From Gallaecimonas mangrovi (GTDB taxonomy: Bacteria; Pseudomonadota; Gammaproteobacteria; Enterobacterales; Gallaecimonadaceae), in contig NZ_CP031416.1 of NCBI RefSeq assembly GCF_003367375.1, positions 3,231,501 to 3,295,500 of the forward strand: 64,000 nucleotides of DNA, given 5' to 3'. The position numbers and the translations under genes are program-made. Under the pieces are notes generated by a model. The model worked only from the letters and a program-made list of their open reading frames with translations, did no database searches and was not told the DNA's origin. Below are positions 32,263-41,274 of this stretch, piece after piece. The first letter of the stretch is position 1; each line of letters begins with the position of its first letter.

Positions 32263-35200
32263 GTGAAAGTGCTGTTACTGCCCGCGCTGCTGATGGCGGC
32301 GGTGTTGCCCGCCGCCGCTGCCAGCTTGTCTTTTGAAAAGCCGCTGACCCTTGCCTGTCAGGCTAGTGGTTGGCAGCTGGCCTTGGCCAAAGGCCCCAGT
32401 AAAGACGAGTTACTCACCGCCCGCGCCAAGGTTGGCTGGCAGGGCACCGGCGTGCTGCGCTACGAGCGCCTGGCAGATGCTAAAGCGCCCATGGCTTGCG
32501 CCCTGCCCTTTGCCGCGGCCCGCATCAAAAAAGGGGACGCGTTAAGCTTTGAACTTTACCCGGTAAGCGAAGCGGCTGAAGCGGTAGCCATCAACATTCA
32601 CTTTACCGACGGCAGCACCCTTATTGGCCAAGGCGCGGTTGAGCAAAGGGACCTTAACTATTCGCCAGCCAGCAATTTAACCAACCGCAGCCTGTATCCT
32701 AAGCAGTGGAACCATATCAAGGTCGATTTAAGCCGCTTTGCCGGTAAAACCGTTAGCGCCCTGAGCCTGGTGGCTAAAGCGGGCAAAGCGCCCTTTCATG
32801 GCTATGTAGATGACGTCACCATTGCCAAAGCCGCCACAGCCAAGGCCTTAACACCGGCCGATTACGTAGACACCCGCCGCGGCAGCAACGCCAATTACAA
32901 CTTTTCGCGCGGCAATACCTTCCCGGCGGTGGCGCTCCCCCACGGCTTTAACTTTTGGACCCCCACCACCCTTGCCAGCTCTAACTGGATTTACCAATAC
33001 CAGCAAAGTAACGACGCCAATAATCAGCCGCGCCTGCAAGCCTTTGCCCTAAGCCACGAACCCAGCCCCTGGATGGGCGACCGGCAAACCCTGCAAATCA
33101 TGCCGGCCATGGCTAGCAGTGCGCCGCCCCTTGCGCCAAGTGCCCGGGCGCTGGCCTTTAGCCACCACCACGAACTAGCCAAGCCCTATTTGTATCAGGT
33201 GCGTTTTAATAACGGCATTAGCGGCGCCATGACCGCCACCGACCACGCCGCCCTGCTGCGCTTTGCCTTTCCCGCCGGGCATGGGCAATTGCTGTTTGAT
33301 AACAAAACCGATGAAGGCGGCCTTACCCTTGACCCCAAAACCGCCAGCATCAGCGGCTTTAGTGACGTAAAAAGTGGCCTTTCAACCGGTGCCACCCGGC
33401 TCTTTTTCTACGCCAGTTTTGACAAAACTGTTAGCAGCCATGGCCGCTACCCCCACAGCAAACACGCCAAGGTGGCGGGCTGGTTTGGCTTTAACAGCAG
33501 CGAAGTGACGATGCGCATAGCCACGTCGCTTATCAGCATTCAGCAGGCCAAGCACAACCTGGCCCTGGAAATTAGCCCCCACGACAGCTTTGCAAGCGTT
33601 AAAGCCCGGGCCAAGGCCGCCTGGAACAAACGGCTGGCCACGGTTAGCATTCCCGGTGCCAGCCACCGCGACCAAGCCACCTTGTATGGCAATCTCTACC
33701 GGGCTTTTCTCTACCCCAACCGCGCCTATGAAAACACCGGCAGCAACGCCAAGCCGACATACCGCTACGCCAGCCCCTTTTCAAAGCCGGCCGGGCCAGA
33801 TACCCCTAGCCACACCGGCGCTAAGGTGCTGGCCGGTAAGCCTTATGTTAATAACGGCTTTTGGGACACCTACCGCACCGCCTGGCCCCTTTATGCGCTG
33901 CTTACCCCGCAAGAAGACGGCCAGATGATCGATGGTTTTGTGCAGCAATACCGCGACGGTGGCTGGATAGCCCGCTGGTCGTCCCCCGGCTACAGCGACT
34001 TGATGGTGGGCACCAGCGCCGATGTGGCCTTTAGTGACGCCTGGGCCAAGGGCGTACACAACTTTGATGTAAAAAGCTTCTACCAGGCGGCCCTAAAAGA
34101 CGCCACCGTGGTAAGCCCCATTGCCGGGGCTGGCCGCAAAGAACTGAGCCGGTCGCTATTTCGCGGCTATACCTCTAGCGCCACCGACGAAGGGCTGTCG
34201 TGGTCACTGGCCGGTTATTTAAATGACTTTGCTATCAGTGAACTGGCCAAGGCGCTGGCAAAACACCCGCCAGCCAACGACAGCTACGCCCGCCATTACC
34301 AAGACGATGCGCGCTATTTTCAGCGCCGCGCCCTTGATTACGTCACCCTGTTTAACCCCAAGGTGCACTTTTTTATCGGCAAAAAACCCAACGGCCAATG
34401 GCGGGTGAACGCCGATAAATTTGACCCTTACGCCTGGGGCGGTGATTACACCGAAACCAATGCCTGGGGCATGTCGGTAGACGCGGTACAAGACGGCCAA
34501 GGCCTTGCCAACCTCTTTGGTGGCCGCCAGGGGCTGGCGGCACATTTAGATGCGCTTTTTAACGCCCCCACCACCTTTCACAGCGGCCATTACGGCGGCG
34601 TTATTCACGAGATGCTCGAAGCCCAGCAAGTGCGCATGGGCCAGTACCAGCACAGCAACCAACCGGCCCACCACATTATTTATATGTATGACATGGCCGG
34701 GCAGCCCTGGAAAACCCAAGACAAGGTGCGCGATGTGCTCAACCGCCTTTATAGCGGCAACCATAATGGCCAGGGCTACCCGGGGGATGAAGACAACGGC
34801 GAAATGTCAGCCTGGTACGTTTTTAGCGCCGCCGGCTTTTATCCGCTACGGGTTGGCACCAGCGAATACGCCATTGGTGCCCCCTATTTTGCCAAGATGC
34901 ACATTGCCCTTGAGAACGGCCACAGCCTCGATATTGAGGCGCCCGGGGTCAGTAACCGTAACCGCTATATCCAAAGCCTGACCGTTAACGGCAAGCCCTA
35001 TAATTCCCCCTGGATAAGCCACCAACTGCTGACCGAAGGCGCCAAACTGGTGTTCACCATGGGGCCAACGCCCAGCCACTGGGGCGCGAATGTTGAGCCG
35101 CCATCCATTACCCACGGCAATGCCAAGCCGGCGCCTTGGGTGGATTTAAGCGACGCCCCGGCCGCCAAGGTCAGCCTGAATCAGCAAAGCGCGGCTGCGC

Positions 35201-35526
35201 TTTCTGATAACAACTCGGCCACCGCCAGCGCCATTGCCCATGGCGCCGTTATTGCGGTGCAATTTAACAAGCCGCAAAGGGTGCAGATGTATACCCTGAC
35301 CTCGGCCAGCAGTGGCGCAATGCTAAGCGACTGGCAATTACAGGCCAGCACCGACGGCAAGCACTGGCAAACCCTTGATAGCCGCCAGGGCCAGCACTTC
35401 CCCTGGCCCCAGCAAAGCCGCGCCTTTGGCATTAAAAGCCCGGCGGCCTTTAGCCAATACAGGCTACTAAATAAGGGTGCCAAGGCGACCCTGGCCGAAG
35501 TGCAGTGGCTGGGCCTTGCCCCATAA
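32263..35526 (+). CDS. Secreted GH92 alpha-mannosidase with discoidin-like C-terminal domain
   Basis: GH92 enzymes are calcium-dependent exo-alpha-mannosidases acting on N-glycan-type mannose. The start GTG 32263 (GGAG 7 bases upstream) gives a clean signal peptide MKVLLLPALLMAAVLPAAAAS and 1087 residues. Residues ~25-205 are a beta-sandwich of carbohydrate-binding type. Residues ~210-940 are the GH92 core: FWDTYRTAWPLYALLTP, WIARWSSPGYSDLMVGTSAD, then the signature YPGDEDNGEMSAWYVFSA that carries the catalytic acidic residues. The last ~130 residues read as an F5/8-type C (discoidin) domain (LSDWQLQASTDGKHWQTLDS). No transporter or other glycosidase is adjacent. It ends at a bidirectional terminator. 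Confidence 0.88.
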   Translation: MKVLLLPALLMAAVLPAAAASLSFEKPLTLACQASGWQLALAKGPSKDELLTARAKVGWQGTGVLRYERLADAKAPMACALPFAAARIKKGDALSFELYPVSEAAEAVAINIHFTDGSTLIGQGAVEQRDLNYSPASNLTNRSLYPKQWNHIKVDLSRFAGKTVSALSLVAKAGKAPFHGYVDDVTIAKAATAKALTPADYVDTRRGSNANYNFSRGNTFPAVALPHGFNFWTPTTLASSNWIYQYQQSNDANNQPRLQAFALSHEPSPWMGDRQTLQIMPAMASSAPPLAPSARALAFSHHHELAKPYLYQVRFNNGISGAMTATDHAALLRFAFPAGHGQLLFDNKTDEGGLTLDPKTASISGFSDVKSGLSTGATRLFFYASFDKTVSSHGRYPHSKHAKVAGWFGFNSSEVTMRIATSLISIQQAKHNLALEISPHDSFASVKARAKAAWNKRLATVSIPGASHRDQATLYGNLYRAFLYPNRAYENTGSNAKPTYRYASPFSKPAGPDTPSHTGAKVLAGKPYVNNGFWDTYRTAWPLYALLTPQEDGQMIDGFVQQYRDGGWIARWSSPGYSDLMVGTSADVAFSDAWAKGVHNFDVKSFYQAALKDATVVSPIAGAGRKELSRSLFRGYTSSATDEGLSWSLAGYLNDFAISELAKALAKHPPANDSYARHYQDDARYFQRRALDYVTLFNPKVHFFIGKKPNGQWRVNADKFDPYAWGGDYTETNAWGMSVDAVQDGQGLANLFGGRQGLAAHLDALFNAPTTFHSGHYGGVIHEMLEAQQVRMGQYQHSNQPAHHIIYMYDMAGQPWKTQDKVRDVLNRLYSGNHNGQGYPGDEDNGEMSAWYVFSAAGFYPLRVGTSEYAIGAPYFAKMHIALENGHSLDIEAPGVSNRNRYIQSLTVNGKPYNSPWISHQLLTEGAKLVFTMGPTPSHWGANVEPPSITHGNAKPAPWVDLSDAPAAKVSLNQQSAAALSDNNSATASAIAHGAVIAVQFNKPQRVQMYTLTSASSGAMLSDWQLQASTDGKHWQTLDSRQGQHFPWPQQSRAFGIKSPAAFSQYRLLNKGAKATLAEVQWLGLAP

Positions 35527-35553
35527 AAAAAGCCCCGCAATGCGGGGCTTTTT
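35525..35553. terminator. Bidirectional terminator between GH92 and the OYE reductase genes
   Basis: A-rich flank, GCCCCGC / GCGGGGC stem and T-run on both strands, between convergent genes ending at 35526 and 35564. Confidence 0.9.
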
Positions 35554-35563
35554 GTTAAGAAGC

Positions 35564-36658
35564 TTACAAGCTGGGGTAGTCGGTATAACCCTTTTCAGCG
35601 CCCCCAAACAAAGTGTTGGGGTCATGCTCGTTAAGGGCGGCGCCGGTTTTAAGGCGCGCGGGCAAGTCGGGGTTGGCAACAAAGGGGCGGCCAAAACCAA
35701 TAAGGTCAGCCCAGCCTTCAGTGATGGCGGCGCGGGCACGCTCGGCGGTGTATTTACCGGCGTAAATCATCAGGCCACTAAAGGCCTCGCGCAGAGCTTT
35801 TTTAAAGGCCACCGGCATGTTGGGGGCATCTTCCCAGTCGGCTTCGGCAATATGGATGTAACCAATATTTAAGGCATTAAGCGCCTTAGCAGCGGCGGTG
35901 TAAGTGGTTTCTGGGTCGCTATCTACACAGCCGTTTAAGGTGGTCAGCGGCGCCAAGCGCACCCCAACCTTGGCCGCGTCGCCGGTGCCTTCAATCAGGG
36001 CCGCCGTCACTTCTTTTAAAAAGCGCAGCCGGTTTTCCAAAGTGCCGCCGTAGGCGTCGGTGCGGTTATTGGCTTCTGAGTCTAGGAACTGGTTAACCAG
36101 GTAACCATTGGCACCGTGCAGTTCGACGCCGTCAAAGCCAGCGGCCATGGCGTTTTTGGCCGCCTGGCGAAATTCCTCCACCACCGCCGGAATTTCTTCA
36201 ATCCCCAAGGCGCGCGGCATCGCCGCCTGCACAAAACCGGGCTGGCTGTTGTCGTCGATAAATACCTTCACCCCTTCGGCCTGGATAGCCGACGACGACA
36301 CCGGCGCTTTGCCACCGGTTAGCGCCGGGTGGCTGAGGCGCCCTACGTGCCAAAGCTGGGCAAAAATACGGCCACCGGCGGCGTGCACGGCGTCGGTAAC
36401 CTTTTTCCAGCCTGCCAGTTGTTCGCGGGTATAAATGCCCGGCGTCCAAGCGTAGCCCTGGGCCAACGGGCCAATGTAGGTGCCTTCAGAAATCAACAGG
36501 CCGGCGCTGGCACGCTGGGCGTAATAGTGGGCCATCAGCGCGTTGGGCACATCACCCGGCTGGCTGGAGCGCGAGCGGGTCATGGGCGGCATCACAATAC
36601 GGTTGGGCAGGGTCATGCCTGCCAACTCGATGGGAGAAAAGAGTGGATCGATTGCCAT
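35564..36658 (-). CDS. nemA: Old-yellow-enzyme family alkene reductase (NemA-like)
   Basis: A 364-residue FMN-dependent NAD(P)H reductase of the old yellow enzyme family. Such enzymes reduce activated C=C bonds, nitro groups and electrophiles such as N-ethylmaleimide. Visible are LPNRIVMPPMTRSR at the N-terminus, FAQLWHVGRLSHP, and the substrate-binding H-x-x-N pair in GVELHGANGYLVNQFLDSEAN (segments), then the FMN site GWADLIGFGRPFVANPDL. It lies 34 bases downstream of dkgB on the same strand, so the two likely form a two-gene reductase operon for aldehyde or electrophile detoxification. A LysR regulator is divergent from the operon. Confidence 0.9.
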   Translation of the reverse strand: MAIDPLFSPIELAGMTLPNRIVMPPMTRSRSSQPGDVPNALMAHYYAQRASAGLLISEGTYIGPLAQGYAWTPGIYTREQLAGWKKVTDAVHAAGGRIFAQLWHVGRLSHPALTGGKAPVSSSAIQAEGVKVFIDDNSQPGFVQAAMPRALGIEEIPAVVEEFRQAAKNAMAAGFDGVELHGANGYLVNQFLDSEANNRTDAYGGTLENRLRFLKEVTAALIEGTGDAAKVGVRLAPLTTLNGCVDSDPETTYTAAAKALNALNIGYIHIAEADWEDAPNMPVAFKKALREAFSGLMIYAGKYTAERARAAITEGWADLIGFGRPFVANPDLPARLKTGAALNEHDPNTLFGGAEKGYTDYPSL

Positions 36659-36692
36659 AAACGTCAGGCTCCTTTGCTGACAAATAACGAAA

Positions 36693-37496
36693 TTAGTCCC
36701 ACTCGGGGGCCAAACGCTCGGGGCTTACCAAGCGGTGGTTGCGCTCTAAGTCGGTAATTTGCGCCATTTCACTGTCGGTCAGCGTCAGCTGGGCCGCAGC
36801 TAGGTTGCTGGCCAAGTGCTGGCGCTTGGTGGACGACGGGATCACGCTGTACCCCTTTTGCATGGCCCAGGCCAGTGCCACTTGCGCGCTGTCGGTGTTG
36901 TGACCGCTGGCAATGGCATTCAGCACCGGGTCGGCCAACACGTCACCGTACGCCAAGGTCATGTAAGAGGTCACTTGAATGCCGTTATCGGTTAAAAAGC
37001 CCGCCAATTTGCGGTTTTGAAGATAGGGGCTCAGCTCAACTTGGTTAGTGGTAACTTCGCCTTTACCCCAGATATCCAGCGCCAACTGGGTTTGAGCAAT
37101 GTTGAAGTTCGAGACGCCAATTTCGCCAGTTAAGCCCTTGGCTTTGGCATCGGCCAGCGCTTCGAGCGTTTCTTCCATCGGCACACCGTTATTGGGCGCC
37201 GGCCAATGTAGCAGTGTCAGGTCTACCTTGTCGGTGCGCAGCTTTTCCAGGCTTTGCTCCAGACTTGGCACAAGCTTGGCCTTACTGAAGTTTTCTACCC
37301 AAACCTTGGTGGTGAGGTAGAGGTTCTGGCGGGCAACGCCACTTTCGGCAATGGCTTTACCCACTTGTGCTTCGTTATCGTAAATCTGGGCGGTATCCAC
37401 GGCGCGGTAACCCACCTCTAAGGCGGCAGAAACCGAATCAATCACCGTTTGGCCTTTTAAACGAAAAGTGCCTACGCCTATTGCAGGAACGGCCAT
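36693..37496 (-). CDS. dkgB: Aldo/keto reductase, 2,5-diketo-D-gluconate reductase B type
   Basis: An NADPH-dependent reductase acting on methylglyoxal and other aldehydes. The start at 37496 is fixed by AAGGAG-TTCGTT-ATG and gives exactly 267 residues, the E. coli DkgB length; a longer in-frame start at 37616 would add a meaningless basic leader. The catalytic Tyr lies in [13 protein letters not shown], the Lys in [10 protein letters not shown], and the His in LLHWPAPN. It is divergent from the LysR gene with a 122-base spacer, matching the E. coli yafC-dkgB arrangement. Confidence 0.92.
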   Translation of the reverse strand: MAVPAIGVGTFRLKGQTVIDSVSAALEVGYRAVDTAQIYDNEAQVGKAIAESGVARQNLYLTTKVWVENFSKAKLVPSLEQSLEKLRTDKVDLTLLHWPAPNNGVPMEETLEALADAKAKGLTGEIGVSNFNIAQTQLALDIWGKGEVTTNQVELSPYLQNRKLAGFLTDNGIQVTSYMTLAYGDVLADPVLNAIASGHNTDSAQVALAWAMQKGYSVIPSSTKRQHLASNLAAAQLTLTDSEMAQITDLERNHRLVSPERLAPEWD

Positions 37497-37590
37497 AACG
37501 AACTCCTTGGGTAACGAGAAATGTTGGCGATTAGCCACTGACTTGACGTCATTGTGCCAAGACCATACTTTCTTAAAAAGCCACATTACT

Positions 37591-37606
37591 GGCAAAGATA
37601 TTTGCC
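37591..37606. promoter_or_regulatory. Candidate operator before the yafC-like regulator
   Basis: The inverted repeat GGCAAA-GATA-TTTGCC ends 12 bases before the LysR ATG and 94 bases before the dkgB start. It could be an autoregulatory site of the LysR protein. LysR boxes usually show T-N11-A, so this is only a structural guess. Confidence 0.35.
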
Positions 37607-37618
37607 TTGAGATCAAAA

Positions 37619-38518
37619 ATGAAAACCACCCTCGACGAAATGCACACCTTTATCGAAGTGGTTAACCAGGGCACCATTAGCGCCGCCGCCCATGCCTTGG
37701 GCCATACGGTGTCGGCCACCAGCCGCACCCTGGCCAGGCTTGAAAAAAAGTTGGGGGTAACCCTACTCAACCGCACCACCCGCCGCCTGCAATTAACCGA
37801 AGAAGGCCACACTTTTTTAGAAAGGGCCAGAGCCATTGTTACAGCAGTGGATGAAACCGAAGAGCTATTGATGCAAAGCCAGGCCTTACCGGCCGGTAAA
37901 TTGCGGGTAGATGCCGCCAGCCCTTTTATTTTGCATGTCATAGCGCCGCTGGTAGCGGACTATCAGCAGCGTTACCCGCAGGTGGCGCTGGAACTTACCA
38001 GCCACGAGGGCATTATTGATTTGCTTGAGCGGCGCATTGACGTGGCCTTTCGTATTGGCCCGTTGAAAGACTCCAGTTTGCACGCAAGGCCCATTACCGA
38101 CAGTGCCATTCGCATTCTGGCCAGCCCTCAATACCTGGCCAAGGCTGGCACCCCACAAAACGTTAAGGCGCTGCTTCGCCATAACCTGCTGGGCTTTACC
38201 GAGCCGGTTAGCCTAAATAGCTGGCCGGTGCTCGACGAGCATGGCCAGTTGCTGACCATTACCCCAAACATGGCTGCCGACAACGGCGAAACCCTGCGCC
38301 AACTGGCGCTGGAAGGGGTAGGCATTGTTTGCCTTTCTGATTTTATGACGCGCCTCGGCCGCCAACATGGCGACTTAGTGCCGCTGCTTGCCGAGCACAC
38401 CCTGGATGTACGCCAACCCATTAACGCCGTTTATTACCGCAACACCGCCGTGTCGGCGCGGGTCAGCTCTTTTATTGATCACCTTAGTGAAACCCTGGCC
38501 AGTACCTCTTTTCGTTAA
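37619..38518 (+). CDS. yafC: LysR-family regulator, YafC-like
   Basis: A 299-residue LysR protein (ATG 37619; TTG 37607 less likely). The helix-turn-helix is at residues ~18-38 ([20 protein letters not shown], then [20 protein letters not shown]). The C-terminal ligand domain spans ~90-295 ([20 protein letters not shown]). Divergence from dkgB matches E. coli yafC. It likely controls dkgB-nemA in response to an aldehyde or electrophile, which is inference. I see no terminator immediately after it. Confidence 0.85.
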   Translation: MKTTLDEMHTFIEVVNQGTISAAAHALGHTVSATSRTLARLEKKLGVTLLNRTTRRLQLTEEGHTFLERARAIVTAVDETEELLMQSQALPAGKLRVDAASPFILHVIAPLVADYQQRYPQVALELTSHEGIIDLLERRIDVAFRIGPLKDSSLHARPITDSAIRILASPQYLAKAGTPQNVKALLRHNLLGFTEPVSLNSWPVLDEHGQLLTITPNMAADNGETLRQLALEGVGIVCLSDFMTRLGRQHGDLVPLLAEHTLDVRQPINAVYYRNTAVSARVSSFIDHLSETLASTSFR

Positions 38519-38650
38519 GTCTCAGAACGCCGCCAATGACCTGGCTCAAAGCTTTAGCCAAAGCCCCTTGATAAGCATTTTATTTACAATAAATTAACCA
38601 AAATGATTATTTTGGCCGAGAAACACCACCCGGCGCATTTTGGAGACACC

Positions 38651-40627
38651 ATGAAAGCGATTACGGCAAGGAAGGTATACACCGTCATGGTTTTCGCGTT
38701 GCTGACCCTGATGCTCACAGGCTGCGCTGAGCGAAAGCAACGTGAATACTACGCCAGCTCTGAAACCTCCCGCTTAAGTAGGCAGTCCTTTAACGACACG
38801 GGCAATAGCGACGGCGTCGTCATGGTGGAAGACAGTCTCTGGCTCCTTCGCTACCCCGATTACCACCCCCGCCACGGCCAGGTTAACCATACTTTTGAGG
38901 ACAAATTTTTGGGCTATGACGACGACATCGCCATTGGCGTAATGAAAATTAAGATAATTGGCCGTAATGCCAGCGCCAAGCCCATCCAAAACAACAAATA
39001 CTGGGGCGTGCCCTACTACAAGGTGGCCATTCGCCCATTCAGTAAAGCGGTTTATCAAACCCTGCGTTCGCTGCCCGCTAACCGGTATTTAGAACTGAGC
39101 TTTATCCACAGTAATGAGTACCAACCTAGTCTACGTCTACCCTATGTACTGCCGGTAAACCGCAGCTTGAATAAAGACGGTTACCTGGAAACCGATTGGA
39201 TTGCCTGCCCCCGCTGTTTTGGCATGACGCTACAAGGCCAGCAAAAAGATGACCCGGCAAGAAAAGCACAAGCCGCCAAGGTAGGGGTTTACCGTACCGG
39301 CGGCGAAATCGTGCGTTCCGGTAGTCTGGACGATGGCAGTAGCTTTATAAAACAGCGCGATTTTTTGGTAGGAGATGCCGCCCTTGCCTGGGCAAAAGCC
39401 ACCGCCGACAAATTTGTGCAGCAAAGGCAGCAGCTGGGCTCAGCGCCAAAACAATATCAGGCACTAGTAAAACGCTATTTTAAAGGTGCCCCCAGCACAG
39501 CGCTAAAAAAGGCCTGCCCCAATCCGTTGGAATGGCGCCTAAGTAAATACAATCTGCCCCCCGTTAGCGCCATTGGCGCCGAAATCGGGGTAATGAATAG
39601 ACGCACCGTCAGCTTTAACCACTGCGCAGAGGGCTTTTTTAAGCACTACAACCTTAAGCCCTGGCAGCAAAGCCTTAACGATTATCACCAGCAAGAAAAA
39701 AACCTTGCCAAAGCGGCCGCCATTAGCCCGAAGGCACGTAGCCCAATGACGGCCAAAGCCGAGCAAAAACGCCTGCAAAACTACGTGGCCGAGGTCAATG
39801 GCGAATTCAACGAGTTGGCCCAAACCTATCGCCACCTAGCCCAGCAAAAGCAGCAGCGTATCGAGGAAAGTGAACGGAAAGCACGCTTGCAGGCAGGCTA
39901 CCAAGCCGCCACAGAGCGCGTGTTGCAGCGCTTTAATAATGACCGTGCCCGTATTGAGCGGCAGCAAGCGGCGCGCAGCCAGCAACTAAACGCCTTAACC
40001 CAAGCCAGTAAGGCCCCGGCCATTGTGCCAGTGCTCAGCGGCCCCGAAGCCGTTGCCGCCGGTTATGGCACTAATGCCGACGGTTCGGCCAAGGTCAACC
40101 AATACTCGGCCTTAGTGAATAAGCCCGCCAGCACTGGGGATAAAAAGAAACCCCATGCTGCCTACAGCACGACCTCCCCAAAAGGCCACAGCAAAAGCAT
40201 GCACGCCGATACAGACTCAAGCCATAAAGACGCGAGCCGTGCCGATAGAAAGGCGCCGGTCAAAGCGCTGTTTCTCTATCACGCCATCACCGCTAAGGAA
40301 GAAATAGAAGACGTTGGTGATACCAAGCAAAACAGTATCTTTGATGTCAGCGGTAAGGTGGTGCGCACACAAAAGTTTTACCGCAATGTTGCCCACTGCA
40401 TTATCAACCACGGCAAAGTGCTAGTGATCGCCTGGGACTTTGCCGGTAAAAAACAGCCTCCCAGCAAGCTCTATTTTGATAGCGCCGACAAAGCCCTGGC
40501 CAACTGGCAGAAAAAATACCATTACAATGAAAAAGAAGGCCAAATATCAGGTAGTTATCATCGGCTAGCGATGAAAGAGTTCAATGCCGACTGCCAAGGT
40601 ATTAAAAGCCATTTCACCACCTTTTAG
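38651..40627 (+). CDS. Large lipoprotein with central coiled coil, unknown function
   Basis: A 658-residue lipoprotein with start ATG 38651, GGAG about 5 bases upstream; the upstream start at 38603 would place 16 residues before the signal. The signal ends at lipobox LMLTGC (Cys25). Residues ~26-300 contain a Trp/Tyr-rich domain with two Cys pairs (IACPRCFGM). Residues ~345-460 are Gln/Glu/Arg-rich coiled coil (AQQKQQRIEESERKARLQAG). Residues ~490-555 are low-complexity (DTDSSHKDASRADRK). The C-terminal ~100 residues form another small domain (SGKVVRTQKFYRNVAHC). I do not recognise it, and its neighbours give no clue. Confidence 0.7.
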   Translation: MKAITARKVYTVMVFALLTLMLTGCAERKQREYYASSETSRLSRQSFNDTGNSDGVVMVEDSLWLLRYPDYHPRHGQVNHTFEDKFLGYDDDIAIGVMKIKIIGRNASAKPIQNNKYWGVPYYKVAIRPFSKAVYQTLRSLPANRYLELSFIHSNEYQPSLRLPYVLPVNRSLNKDGYLETDWIACPRCFGMTLQGQQKDDPARKAQAAKVGVYRTGGEIVRSGSLDDGSSFIKQRDFLVGDAALAWAKATADKFVQQRQQLGSAPKQYQALVKRYFKGAPSTALKKACPNPLEWRLSKYNLPPVSAIGAEIGVMNRRTVSFNHCAEGFFKHYNLKPWQQSLNDYHQQEKNLAKAAAISPKARSPMTAKAEQKRLQNYVAEVNGEFNELAQTYRHLAQQKQQRIEESERKARLQAGYQAATERVLQRFNNDRARIERQQAARSQQLNALTQASKAPAIVPVLSGPEAVAAGYGTNADGSAKVNQYSALVNKPASTGDKKKPHAAYSTTSPKGHSKSMHADTDSSHKDASRADRKAPVKALFLYHAITAKEEIEDVGDTKQNSIFDVSGKVVRTQKFYRNVAHCIINHGKVLVIAWDFAGKKQPPSKLYFDSADKALANWQKKYHYNEKEGQISGSYHRLAMKEFNADCQGIKSHFTTF

Positions 40628-40754
40628 TGTTGCCCTTAGGCCGCTTTCACTTTGGCAAGATTGCGGTCGCTAGTGCCTAAGGCAGCATTTTTCACTGCCA
40701 GCAAAGACTGACCATAACCTTAGGGGCAAGCCCCAACCACAACCGGGAAAAAAC

Positions 40755-41189
40755 ATGATAAAAGCCCCTTGGCCACCACTGTTACTGACAATAGCGCTAT
40801 TTAGCGCGCCATTATTGGCCGCCACTAACCCTTGGCTTAGCGCGTCGCTCTACGGCAGCGATAACCGTTATGCCGCTTTAAGAGGCGTAACCCTCAGCGG
40901 CGAGGCTGGCCATTATCAGGTGTTGGTGAAAAACCAGTTCGGCTTTCAATGTGAGCTGAGCTTTAACGCTGCCCAGCAGCCAAGCCAGTTAAGCCACTGC
41001 GACTCCCCGGAGCAGGGTGAGCAGTGGCGGGTAAAAGAGCCGCACATTAAGCTGCGCTGCACCACCAGAACGACAGAGGTGGTATGCCGCGGCAGCTATA
41101 CCTTGCAGGCATGGGACCCTTCCCAAAAAGGCTTTAGCACCCTCGACCCAAGGGAAAAGGACTATTTCACTATCGCCCGCAAGCGCTAA
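40755..41189 (+). CDS. Small exported protein of unknown function
   Basis: A 144-residue protein with signal peptide PPLLLTIALFSAPLLAA. The mature part is beta-rich with two likely disulfides: CELSFNAAQQ...LSHC and LRCTTRTTEVVCRGSYTL. The start ATG 40755 is preceded by an A-rich stretch with only a weak ribosome site (GGGAAAAAAC). It lies 127 bases after the large lipoprotein gene and before a bidirectional terminator. Periplasmic location is likely; the role is unknown. Confidence 0.62.
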   Translation: MIKAPWPPLLLTIALFSAPLLAATNPWLSASLYGSDNRYAALRGVTLSGEAGHYQVLVKNQFGFQCELSFNAAQQPSQLSHCDSPEQGEQWRVKEPHIKLRCTTRTTEVVCRGSYTLQAWDPSQKGFSTLDPREKDYFTIARKR

Positions 41190-41245
41190 CAGCAAGCAAA
41201 AGGCAACGCCGCCTGTTAGCGGATATCGGCCCGCTGTTGGCCAAC

Positions 41246-41274
41246 AAAAAGCCCCGCATTGCGGGGCTTTTTTT
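41246..41274. terminator. Bidirectional terminator between the small exported protein and oppF
   Basis: A5-GCCCCGC-ATT-GCGGGGC-T7 hairpin between convergent transcripts; it has the same stem as the terminator at 35525-35553. Confidence 0.9.

Noticed and set aside
37497-37616. 40-residue N-terminal extension of DkgB
   Set aside because: The start at 37496 has an ideal AAGGAG and gives the exact length of the E. coli protein; the extension lies in the divergent promoter region.
40634-40682. CCTTAGGC / GCCTAAGG inverted pair after the large lipoprotein gene
   Set aside because: The 33-base loop and lack of a clean T-run make it a weak terminator candidate; not listed as a feature.
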